64,000 nt of DNA from Sacculina carcini (Eukaryota > Arthropoda > Thecostraca > Sacculinidae). Both the position numbers and the translations under genes were made by a program. Location of the stretch: the NCBI GenBank assembly GCA_916048095.2, contig OU696576.1:4068548-4132547 (forward strand). Reading direction: 5' to 3'. This document shows, in pieces, positions 1-9,462 of this stretch. A model generated the notes under the pieces. The model did no database searches. It saw only the letters and a program-made list of their open reading frames with translations, and had not been told where the DNA came from. Each line of letters starts with the position of its first letter. The stretch's first letter is position 1.

Positions 1-625
1 TTCAATGTCCTCGTCATGCTTTTCGATTTCATGTGCATTGCGCGGACGCGTTGCGTGACACATTGAAGCCCAATGATCCCGCCTACCACAATTATTACAT
101 GTTGTGCCATACGCGTCCTCATATCCTTCGTCATAAATCATATTCTTCCTTTTCCTTTGGGCTTCATAAGTGCCTGCTTTCTCTTCCGTCGCCGCTTACA
201 CCTCCTTATAGATTGCAATGACATTACCTTTGTATATATATATCTCCACATTTTCGTATCTCCATATTATCGCCATGTATATACTCTTACTAACAATACT
301 GCACTTTGTGTTTTGTTTTCCTGTTGTGCTTTTGATTCCGCTCACAGCCCCTGCTCATATGTTTTCGCTAATCGTGCTTGTATGTGACGTGCGCCAGTGT
401 TCGTATTTGTCAGTTCATGTCTTTGTGGTTGTTTTTTTCAGCATAAAATAACTCGGTGTTTATCTTCCTTGATATATTTTTGACCTTGCTAGCTCTTGTT
501 TTCTCCTTTTTGAGCCCCCGTTTTGATGTAATTATTGCTCTTGTATCTCTATATCTCATGTTTATCGCGCCGTTCTTAATTAGTGCGCTATATCAAATAC
601 ACGGTTGTTGTTGTTGTTTTTGTGC
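1..625 (+). mobile_element. L2/CR1-like LINE, 3' end fragment
   Basis: The first 221 bases encode the C-terminal end of a LINE ORF2 (stop at 219-221). It closely parallels the end of the better-preserved LINE at 41970: both carry a KSYSSFS block followed by LLSLP and PLTPP before the stop. A roughly 360-bp 3' UTR follows, ending in the motif GCGCTATATCAAATACAC at 585-602 and a short (GTT)n tail. The same terminal motif ends the other L2-like LINEs in this window, so family membership is well supported. The 5' part lies outside the window. Confidence 0.8.
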
Positions 626-1599
626 TTTGTGTCTTTGTTTTGGCTGAATGTATTGGTTAAATCTAGCATATTTTTCAGTTTTTACTATTTGATTGTTCAC
701 TACGAAATAATGTTGTGTTAAGAGGATCACGCAAGTATACTATTGCAAGTATGTATGCTCAAAATCTGATTTATGATCGAATTGTTGGCAAAAAACGGAA
801 AGAGTAACTATCAGTTGAAATTTTGTACACGCAAGCGCCGAGTGACAACACTTGTTGCCATCACTAGATTGTCTCTAAAAACTCAATTGTTTCTCTAAAC
901 TCTAGATCTTATCAAACTTGCTAACCAGGGTTTCTTAAGCTCAACTCTATCCAAATATTACCCTTCTATAACCATAATAATTTTCGGCATTAATGGGTTA
1001 ATGTACGCCAAAAAACGCACAACTGCATACGCACATACAACAATACCTTAAGTAAGGAATGCAATCATTATAGTATGCTTAATTTCATATTAGACGTAGT
1101 CAATAGTAATTTTTTTGATGATCTGTTAATCATTTAATAGAAAATAGACAGGAAAATGGCACGGCCACACATATCATCCCGAGAAGAGATGATAAGAACG
1201 CCGTTCATGACTGAAAAACCAGCTGGTACATCACGGAGTTCACCTTAATTACACTCTTGTGCCGAACGCCTCTAACTAACAATATAAACATATATTGCAA
1301 TCAAGCTCTGTCCTGATATCGCTGTAATTGGTCCAATGGAATGAACACAATAATTACGGAAATACGCAAGGAGGAAGCTGCTACCTCATTCGCTCATTTC
1401 CCTGCTGCCCTAGGCAATTGCCACTATGTTAAAAAACAGCCTCGATGCATGTTGACAATCAACAGAACAATTTTCAACCGGAGAACCACAAACAATATCA
1501 GAAACAATAGCCAGTTCTTTCACGACGAATATGAAACAACCCAGTGAGATACGACATTGATACAGAATGCGATGAGATTGGTGCGGTGTTCACTGGTAC
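626..1599. other. A+T-rich non-coding stretch
   Basis: No coding, RNA or repeat signal that I can support. The strand-plus open frame near 1341-1547 is short, has biased composition and no recognisable domain. Probably intronic if the minus-strand exon at 1600-1687 is real. Confidence 0.4.
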
Positions 1600-1687
1600 C
1601 TGAATAGAGGACACACTCTCCGAAGAGGTCAAGTCAGTAGCGGCAGCAGCTGGAATTTCAGGATTTCGCCAGCTGACAGTCTCACCA
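1600..1687 (-). CDS. candidate host exon D, Ser-rich
   Basis: Read on the minus strand, this 88-nt segment is preceded by a pyrimidine-containing acceptor ending in TGTGTTGCAG and followed by the donor CAG|GTACCAG. The open frame encodes about 29 residues beginning GETVSWRNPEIPA and ending in a Ser-rich stretch. It starts in phase 2 and ends in phase 0. It does not look like any transposon protein here and lies outside repeats. It may be the most downstream of four minus-strand exon candidates in the window, but its entry phase does not match the exit phase of the 7.8 kb candidate, so an exon may be missing or the border may be wrong. Function unknown. Confidence 0.35.
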
Positions 1688-2395
1688 CTGCAACACACCA
1701 TAACAAGTGCACTCAGCAACTGACCGAATCGTTCGAGTCCAAGCGGGTACGTTAGTGACTAGAGATTAAATAATCAAGAAATAATACCTTAAATGAGTTG
1801 AAAACTAAAGGGTTATCATCACGCCCCAGATATCTAGCACTATTCATCGTCACTAAAAAAAATTCGAAAGATGTCGTTTCAAAAAACAAATGGTTAATCA
1901 ATACTTGAAACAATGTAAAATTAAAACTGAAACTGATTGGTCCTCACCACCCGCTCGGATGAATCCTGTTTGTGTTGTTTGTTTTGTTTCTTGTTTGTTA
2001 CCCTGATTGTTTCTAGTATTGTTGATGTGTTCCTTTTCGAGGCAGCACAAGCCCTAACGCTTCTTGTGACTCGCCAATTACGATGCATAGTCAAAATAAT
2101 GTTGTGTCTCCTAGATGGCAAACACAATTGAATGATGATTCATATAGAGAAAAAGAATGAAAAACCGAGATATTCCAAATGTATATTTTATATGTAATAA
2201 CTGTAGGAAGTTGAAATAACCTTCAATTTAAATTTAAAAGTGCTAATCGACATATTTATTTATTGAAATTTAATTGTAATTGTAATTTAATTTAATTGTA
2301 CACGTCTTTTTTACTTGAACATTTGTATATCATAATGGCGTCTCCTCTATTTCTTCTTTTTTCTAGCGTTGGCAAGTCAATTTTTTGGAGTCTCT
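1688..2395. other. non-coding, A+T-rich
   Basis: No supported gene. Overlapping open frames on both strands at 1921-2131 mirror each other and are low-complexity. The last 100 bases may be the 3' UTR of the antisense LINE that follows. Confidence 0.35.
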
Positions 2396-2851
2396 GCTCC
2401 TAATTCAGTGGTTTCAGCTCGGCAACACATTTTGTAAACGACCTTTGTACTCTCTCAATCGCCGTCACGTGCTTTTGAAAATGTGAGCAGCGTGTTCTAC
2501 CGCTGCAGCGTATTCTAGCAAAGGTCTGATTTTGGTGATAATCAAATTTGTTCATGTCTTGATCGAAGTATGAAGAAGCCGCTTTGATGTTCGATATTTG
2601 ACGATTTGTTGTTTTTGTGATATCCAATATGTGATTTTCCGCTAATAGTTTAGAATTTAATCGAACTCCCAAATATATACATGTGTCAATTTCTTCCAGA
2701 ATATGTCCATCTATCTTATAATTACAGAGTGTTCGTCTTTTGTCTCTGCCAAACCTAATGAGATGACATTTGTTTGTGTTAAATTTCATCTGCCATTTAT
2801 TGCTCCATGCATACAGTTGGTTGATATAATCTTGCAGTTGTCGACAGTTGC
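2396..2851 (-). pseudogene. LINE ORF2 fragment (C-terminal half of RT), antisense
   Basis: Minus-strand frame 2400-2885 contains a reverse-transcriptase C-terminal region of the jockey/CR1 type: a W-x-M-x-F-N-x-x-K-C block, an FGR tripeptide, a YLGV block, then a region rich in Arg and Cys and a VQRSFTK block. Towards higher coordinates it is cut at 2851 by an LTR retrotransposon, and the same LINE resumes at 5686. The frame carries several lesions, so it is a pseudogene. Confidence 0.7.
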
Positions 2852-3087
2852 TATAACGTCGGGATATGGAAAAGGTGTGGCACAAAACAACACTGTATTA
2901 CTCAAGCACACGAGACAGGACCTACCCAAAGAATGAATCCAGCCCCGATCGAACTTACCATTTGACCTCGCAATTGTTATGCCCCGTCATACGATTGACT
3001 GAACAGTTACATGTCATCGTCTCAATAACCACACAAACGCAACAAACACAATATGAGAGACAATAATGGATCACCATAGACACTACA
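2852..3087 (-). repeat. LTR (downstream copy) of the gypsy element
   Basis: About 236 bp, matching 5427-5680 over its length with scattered substitutions. Read on the minus strand it begins TGTAGTGTC. It directly follows the polypurine tract, which identifies it as the 3' LTR. Confidence 0.85.
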
Positions 3088-3142
3088 CATTCCCCTCCTT
3101 AAGTCAGAACGTAACACTTGCCGAAAACCCAATGTTTGCCTA

Positions 3143-4385
3143 TTATCTCGCCATAAGCCTGACTTTCTTAACACGAGCCGGTCTCCAGCGACGGCAGACA
3201 CTTCGAGATGGTGGCAACTCCGTTAAATTGCGATTGACATCTGCCGGCCGTATCTCGCCGGGCTCACCGTAGTCTACCGACGACTCGACTTCTTGGTGAG
3301 CCATTGCGTCGGCGATCGGCTCTTCCATAGTGGAGCCTGAAGTGTCGCCGACAGGTACTGACGTCTGCGGTAGCAAATCAATCTCGTCGTCCTCCTGTTC
3401 CTGCGGTGGCTTCACGAACAACGAACAGCTGGCTGCTGGAACGAGATGGGCCGCGTTACGCGTCGATCCGTCAGGTAACCGATACGACGTGGGGCCTTTT
3501 TGATTCTGCAACACAAGACGACCCCGGAACGTTGACTCTCCCTTTGGCACATGTCCGTGCCGACGGACGTAGACGCAATCGTCGAACTGGAACCCTGGTT
3601 TGCGTACCGCGTTTCGTGCGTTGAATACAACAGCATTCCGTCGTTGTTGCTTCGACACACTGGACAGGATAATCTCTCGTCGGCATGTCGTCTATCACGG
3701 GCAGCGCCAGTCGCATGATTCTCCCGTGAAGCAGCTCCGAAGGAGACACGCCCGTGCTGCAGTGTGGTGTGCTTCGGTAGTGCGCCAACTGCGACCCGAT
3801 GAAATCCGCGAACCGTGCCGACACAGGCACTTGGCCTATACAAGACTTGAAGGTCCAGTTGAACCTTTCTGTTGCAGCATTTCCTCGCGGCCAATAGGAT
3901 GATGATCGCCTGTGCTTGACACCTATCACCGTCAGGTACCTCTCAAACTCGGCGCTGGTGAACGGAGTACCGTTGTCGGTGACTATTTCGTCGGGTAATC
4001 CCTCGCGAGACCACACAACACGGATCAACTCCAATGCTGATTCTGTTGTGACCGAAGGCACCAGACAGATCTCCGCTCACTTAAACCTGTAGTCTGTCAG
4101 CGTGATAGCGTAACGTCACTCTGGTGGAGCTACGCTGATGGGTCCGACGACATCCATGCCAAGTTTTGACCAGCAATTCTCCGGAAGTGGGACGCTGGTC
4201 AGCGGTGCAGGCTTGCTCTTGCCCAAATGAGACAGAGTTCCTTCACGCGGGCGAATCGTCATGCCCAGCTCTGCTATCGCCGGCAACCCAAGGAGTCCCT
4301 CCGACGACGCTGTGTAGATGACGTAGAACTTGGTATTCGCTGTGCGCCGTTCCACTGTCACCTTCGCTGCCATTGTGCCGATCAC
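3143..4385 (-). pseudogene. gypsy integrase, frameshifted
   Basis: Minus-strand frames carry integrase pieces. At the N-terminal end of the remnant is a W-S-K-L-G-M-D block holding the first catalytic Asp, around 4140. The core region (3471-4061) shows IVTDNGTPF with the second Asp, then a RGNAATERF block at the expected Glu position. The C-terminal segment (3143-3658) has the positively charged V-x-V-R-R-H-G region and a short SH3-like stretch. Frames change at least twice (near 3650 and 4070-4110). It belongs to the LTR element around it and lies just inside the 3' LTR. Confidence 0.75.
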
Positions 4386-5378
4386 ATTGAGCTATTGTTT
4401 GCCGACTCCGAACAGTCGTGTGTCGGACGGCATCAAAGCAGTACCCTTAAAATGGGCCCTGGCCAGCGGAATAATGATCACCGACACGCTGGCCCCGGTG
4501 TCGACCTGCAGCTGGAGACGCGCCGTCTTGCCTGAATCGACTGAAACTTGACACAACAATATTGTCACTCCTCCAACTTTTGTGTCGCGTGCTGATTTCC
4601 CTTTCGATCGGCAGACCACCGCCCAGTGACCAATCCGTCCACATGCATTACATGTGTTTTTGCATGCAGGGCAGAGGTCCTTCAGCGGTGTTTTGTGATG
4701 GCGCCCGCAGTTCGAGCATTTCTCGCCACTGGACGACGGACCTTTTGCAACAGCCACACCGTCTCCGCTCGCCCGATGGTGTTGTCTGTTGACGCTCCTG
4801 GTCGCGTTCACTTCGCCGACGTTATCAGTATCCCGTGCCATTTTGGAGGAATGTTCCCGTGAAGTCTCATATGCCTCAGCTATTTGCAGAAGAGAGTCCA
4901 GCGTCAGCGTTGGCTCCTGGAGGAACCGTTCCCGCAGGCGTTTGTGCACTGTGTAACCCACGAACTGATCGCGCACTAGTTCGTCTGTGAGTGCACCGTA
5001 TTGACAATTGAGTGTTAGAGTGCGGAGCGCAGAGACAAAATCTGCAGTCGACTCCATTGGCGACGCTGTTGAAAGGCAAACCGTTCGGCGATCACGTTCA
5101 CTTTCGGAGCGTAGTGTTGAGTGAGCTGCCGCTCCAACTTGTCAGTCTCGGATTCGCCTTCTCTCTTCGCTTCCGTTGGCAACGCCTTGTAGGCGCGCGC
5201 AGCCTCGGCGCCAATGCAATGCATCAGTAGTGCACGACGACGAGAATCCGTGTACGTGTCGACGCCCACTGCCTCCAAGTAATTCTCAAAAGTTTCAAAG
5301 CCACTCGATCTATGGAACCTTAGGCTTCCCTGGACGAGGCAAGAACTGATCCGGTGGTGGGATACCGTTGTTACTCAT
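4116..5378 (-). pseudogene. gypsy gag and protease remnant
   Basis: Read leftwards from an ATG at 5376-5378, the first 22 codons are proline-rich and then shift frame near 5310. The capsid region (5015-5300) has the A-L-L-M-H-C-I-G-A-E-A block typical of Ty3 gag and a YKALPT segment. The frame at 4392-5057 continues the capsid and then shows zinc-binding CSNCGRHH and CNACGRIGHWAVVC (a CX2CX4HX4C knuckle). An aspartic protease follows with the active-site motif VDTGASVSV. The protease end (4270-4385) runs straight into integrase, so RT is missing. Confidence 0.8.
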
Positions 5379-5426
5379 ACTAGATTATGAATAAGCCAAC
5401 TAAATTGAAAACACCTCGTCGCCAAA

Positions 5427-5680
5427 TATAACGTCGGGATATGGATAACGTCGGGATAAGGCGTGGCACAAAACAACACTATATTACTCAAACACACGAC
5501 ACAAGACCTACCCAAAAAATGAATCCAACCCCGATCGAACTTACCATTTGACCTCGCAATTGTTACGCCCTCTTACACGATTGGCTGAACACACACGAGT
5601 TACACGTCATCGTCTCAATAACCGCACAAACGCAACAAACACAATATGAGAGACAATAATGGATAACCATAGACACTACA
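5427..5680 (-). repeat. LTR (upstream copy) of the gypsy element
   Basis: About 254 bp. It matches the other LTR but contains a small internal duplication of the segment TAACGTCGGGATA near 5429-5458, which accounts for most of the length difference. The inner edge is followed by the putative primer-binding site. Confidence 0.8.
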
Positions 5681-5685
5681 GTTGC

Positions 5686-6870
5686 TTTCATCGAGGATGT
5701 TTTGTTGAATTTTCAAATCGTCCGCAAACATTCATGCACGTACATCATAGTCCCATTTTCATCGATTCGTTCACGTATAGGATAAGCATTATTGGTGCAA
5801 GCACAGTACATTGCGGCACTCCGCTTTTTTACCTTGATTCAAGACGACAAATTTCATCTGATGCAAGTGCGCATATCTCTATTTTTCAGGAAATTCTTCA
5901 TCCAATTCAGCAGTTGACCTTTGACTCTTCCGTATATCTTCAGTTTGTGTAATAACTTCCCGTGCGGTGCTTTATCGAAAGCCTTTTTAAAGTCAAACAG
6001 TAGCGGCGCCAAGGGAGGCTTGGGGGGCTTAAGCCTCCCAAAAATAAGCCAAGCTACCCATAAGCCCCCCAAAAATCATAATCATAGACATTAAAATGTC
6101 CTAACACTGTAAATGAAGCCCTGTAATTTTGGTTCAAGTTCGAGGACTGCATCAGTGTGCCCCAGTCCCTTATTATAATAGTATGTAGTCAGCGTTCATG
6201 TGTAGCTCTTTATGCTTCGCAAAGCTCCCACAATTTTTTTCTTAGTCCCCCTCCCAAGTCCTCCACCGGAAAAATACTGGCGTCGCCACTGAAGTCAATA
6301 TATATGACGTCCACCCATCCCTCTCTTTCCTGTGTAATATCCGATATTTTACTGTAAAAACTCAGTAGATTTGTTGTTGATTTGTCTCTTCTGAATCCGT
6401 ATTGGTTTTCCGATATCAAATTGTGTTATTTTCTATCGAATTATTTTCTCCATCAATTTACACGGCACACAGGTTAACCAAATGGGCCTGTAGTTTCTTG
6501 GGTTGTCTCTGTCACCTTTTTAATATGGGCGTTGTGTTCGCTTTTTCCATATTGTCGGTAGACTCCAGTTTTTCAGTGAGTTGCTCAAAATAATATGCAG
6601 CGGTCTAGTTAGCTGTTCTGCACACTACCTCTAAACGTAACATGATGTGTTATCAGGGACAACCGATTAGTTCCGGTCGATATTTTTTTATTCTTTTTCT
6701 ATATCAGATGGTGGAATGTCTGATGGCAGAATGTCGAATGCCGATGGTAGAATATTTTGTGGTTCTAATTCTAAATCATTTTTTAGATTCCCTTGAATTT
6801 CGTCTGTAAAACCGATTAAAATCATTTGTTCAATATGTCACACATTTCGTTGCCGTCGGTATATCTGATA
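5686..6870 (-). pseudogene. antisense LINE RT, N-terminal part, interrupted
   Basis: Continuation of the LINE cut at 2851. On the minus strand, from high to low coordinates, it shows a PRNYRPI block near 6480-6510, an NQYGFR block at 6400, the motif IYIDF at 6295-6310, and, after a transposon insertion, KKAFDKAPHGKLL at 5950-5990. A degraded GVPQ motif lies near 5810-5820. The IDF and KAFDK halves of the first catalytic Asp motif are separated only by the MITE at 5998-6291. Multiple stops and frame changes make it non-functional. Confidence 0.75.
5998..6291. mobile_element. hAT-type MITE, 294 bp
   Basis: The ends are inverted repeats: CAGTAGCGGCGCCA on the left, and on the right the complement CAGTGGCGACGCCA. 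The element is flanked by 8-bp duplications AAGTCAAA (5990-5997) and AAGTCAAT (6292-6299), one mismatch. Removing the element plus one duplication restores the LINE reading frame across the catalytic Asp motif, which independently confirms the borders. There is no coding capacity. The CAG/CTG ends and 8-bp TSD are hAT hallmarks. Confidence 0.85.
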
Positions 6871-7753
6871 CCGTTTTGATGTATGTGTGTATGTATGTTA
6901 GCATGTGTGTATGTATGTGTGTGTATCTGTGTGTGCGTGTGTAGCAGAAAATATTTGACTTACAACGCTTATGTTTGGTATAACTTACTGTTGAGTCCTC
7001 TCACATGCTACCGGCAGGCTGAACATACAAGACAAAACACTTTCAAAATACAAAATTCCACAGAGCGCATCGATTCTGTGTCCCTGGAAAATGCTGGTAG
7101 GCCCCCATGTCAAAACTGCGTACATTTTACATATAACTTTTACATAAAATAACTCCCAATCGATATATTTTTATTTCGGGTAGAGGGATAGGGCAGAAGA
7201 CAGTTGCATTAATCCAAGGGGGGTGCCAACTCTGCTGAATTATCGCTCCCCCCTCGGACATGGCAGTACAGGGAGGGAAGAAGCAGAGGGTCCGCTTTTG
7301 GTCGCCTCTTACGACACGCAGCGGGTACGGCGGCATTATTCGTATCTCCTGACCGCCGAGCCATGATCTTATTGTAATTAATCGTCTTCAATATATCGTA
7401 AAACAACCACGTGAACGGCATCTCTATTAGAACGGCACCTCTAATTTAACGTCAATTTTTAATTGTCACCTAATGAAACGTCAGTTTACTTATCAGTAAT
7501 CGCCTTATATTTGTGTATTTTGTTACATAAATATGCATACATTACCAGGCTAGTTTTTCATCCGTTAAATTGTCCGTATCTTCTCAAAGTTCTGACCAGC
7601 AAGCCGAAAAACAAAGCAGCCTCTTCTAATTGAGCGGCACTACGGGGAAAAGTTTGAAAATCGAACGGAATGCCGCTCTAATAGAGGTTTTACGGTGTAT
7701 TAATTATGTATTCCGTAACATTGTATAAGATCGCAAAACACACACACACACAC
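6871..7753. other. non-coding, with a TGTA/TG microsatellite and a G+C-rich block
   Basis: A TG/TGTA-rich microsatellite lies at 6878-6946. A G+C-richer block at 7190-7370 breaks the A+T-rich background and may be a fragment of a dispersed repeat that I cannot name. A (CA)n run at 7737-7753 adjoins the candidate exon on its downstream side. No gene is supported. Confidence 0.35.
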
Positions 7754-7922
7754 CTGCTGTATCGGAACTGGTGCGCGTTTGGGCGGGTGGCGGCACTTCT
7801 AATCGTTGCTCGCTGATTCTGGACGCCATAGGCGGTGGTGGCGTGATCGGTACTGGTGGTGCCATCTGGTGGAGGTGAGTCACACTGGTTGGCACGTGCT
7901 GTGTCTGCTTTCTGGTCGCCTC
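7754..7922 (-). CDS. candidate host exon C, Pro-rich
   Basis: On the minus strand a 169-nt open segment follows the acceptor CTTAACTCTTGGCAG and ends at GCAG|GTGTGTGTG, so the donor would lie in a GT microsatellite. The frame begins EATRKQTQHVPTSV, passes through the proline run ITPPPPM and ends in SSDTAG. It starts in phase 0, exactly matching the phase-0 exit of the candidate exon at 21770. Composition, isolation from transposon sequence and splice borders suggest a host exon of a low-complexity protein. No domain is recognisable and the function is unknown. Confidence 0.45.
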
Positions 7923-8131
7923 CTGCCAAGAGTTAAGAAATTCACAATGAAGTCCAACCATCTATCGCATGGTGTTCCACGGACAAAGCCACACAGGTTG
8001 TATGCAATGCAGAAACATCTGATATACTGGTAAGGAGAGCGGGAAAATATAAAAAAATCCATCCACAAAGCAATACAAAAAAATTCAAAATGAACCAGAA
8101 ATTCAAAATAAAAATGACAAAAACTGATAAC

Positions 8132-9352
8132 TAGGGCTGTCAAAAAAGTAACCTAAAAATCGGAAAAAAGTAACTTTATTTTCGAGAAAAAGTAACCTAA
8201 AAAAGTAACCTAAAATGATCTGAGTTTTAAAGTTATTATCACTTTTGTATCGTTTTATCACATGTTTATCACGCCTTTGCTGATTAGTGCGCTCTGTGAA
8301 ATACACGGCTTGTTTGTTGTTTGTTTGTGAACATATAAAGTAACCTAATAACCAATAAAAAGGTAACCTGAAAATAACCTCATTCAAAAAAGGTCAATTT
8401 CTGTTTGCAGTTCTGAAGGAAGAAAATACACCAGTCATTCTTTTTTATCATCTTTCCGAGTTGGTACTACTTTTCCACCCTCTCCGATCTGGTACCATTT
8501 TTACAACAAACAACCAAAAGTGACTTAACATAATTTAGCTAACAACGAAAAAGGAGCATAACCATCAAAATATAATTTTAAGTGGAAAGCTCATACAAAT
8601 GCGAAATACACTAATTGCAAATGTAAATATTTTTAGTAATGGTCGCAATAATGTTCTTTATATTTTTTCAATGGAACTTTTTATCAAATAGCACGTACTA
8701 AAGTAGCGTAAACACTGCATGTGTGAATGCCCCCCGTCCTCCCATATGTCAAACGTGGGATAATGGCGCTATCTCACGCCCTGAAAATCACGTGCAAATT
8801 CCTGCTAAAGTAAACACGTACTGTCAAGTGCTACAGTGCAGTATCTGGTATAGAGAGCTCACACATCGTACTATACCACGCTCCAAACATCTCACGACAC
8901 CCTCCGGTTCGTGGACATTTCCTAAAATGGAATTACGCTATCCTGCGTACCCAAAAACGTATAAATATCGAGTAGCACGGATATTAAGATGAATATCAAT
9001 TGCTAAATCCCAACAGCATAAATGTTGACATTTCTTGATCTTCAGACCTAATATTCCATCTCTTTTCCTATTTTATCCTCATATATACCGTTTTTGTGCC
9101 TCTTATCTGCAAAAAGTCACCAAACTTCGTGGTAAACTTACCTAATAACAAGAAAAATAACAAAAGGTAACCTGACGATAAAAAAGTAACCTTAAAAGCA
9201 AAAAAGTAACCTAACGATGAAAAAGTTACTTTTGGTAACCTAATAACTTTTTAAATAATTATCGTACACAACTTTTTCATGCAGTTTTAGGTAGCTTACG
9301 AAAAAGTGACCATTAGGTGAAAAAGTAACTTTATTAACTTTTGACAGCCCTA
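8132..9352. mobile_element. 1.2 kb hAT-like non-autonomous element
   Basis: Terminal inverted repeats TAGGGCTGTCAAAA (8132) and TTTTGACAGCCCTA (ending 9352) are flanked by a perfect 8-bp duplication CTGATAAC (8124-8131 and 9353-9360). Both subterminal regions carry many copies of a GTAACCTAAAA-like motif in inverted arrangement. I see no transposase; the plus frame at 8723-8992 has no recognisable motif. The 8-bp TSD points to hAT, although the TAGGG ends differ from the CAG ends of the other hAT-type elements here. A short LINE tail is inserted at about 8246-8330. Confidence 0.85.
8246..8330 (+). mobile_element. very short L2-like LINE tail inside the hAT-like element
   Basis: Matches the last part of the LINE at 545-625, including ATGTTTATC, ATTAGTGCGCT and the terminal motif ending AAATACACGG, followed by a (TTGTTTG)n tail instead of (GTT)n. 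This is the pattern of a severely 5'-truncated LINE insertion, or a LINE-mobilised short fragment. Confidence 0.65.
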
Positions 9353-9462
9353 CTGATAACTGATTTAAATGGTTTTAGGCAGGAATGTCACAGAAGTGAA
9401 CAATAATCGTCTAATGGCAAATCTGTTTTTGGAATCTTCCTCAGTATATATCCTATATTCCC

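Larger units (their letters stand above)
2852..5680 (-). mobile_element. Ty3/gypsy-type LTR retrotransposon, RT deleted, inserted in a LINE
   Basis: Two direct LTRs (2852-3087 and 5427-5680) enclose an internal region with gag, zinc knuckle, aspartic protease and integrase remains, all on the minus strand. The insertion is flanked by the 5-bp duplication GTTGC (2847-2851 and 5681-5685), and antisense LINE sequence resumes on both sides. A polypurine tract read on the minus strand as AAGGAGGGGAATG abuts the downstream LTR at 3088-3100. At the other end TTTGGCGACGAGG at 5426 downwards, just inside the upstream LTR, is a plausible tRNA primer site. The reverse transcriptase and RNase H are absent: protease sequence passes directly into integrase around 4200. 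The element cannot be autonomous. Confidence 0.85.

Noticed and set aside
3412-3894. Alternative minus-strand frames inside the gypsy integrase
   Set aside because: They are other frames of the integrase region and show none of its motifs except where frameshifts move the true frame.
8723-8992. Transposase ORF in the 8.1-9.35 kb element
   Set aside because: No catalytic or DNA-binding motif and no extension in any frame; probably chance.
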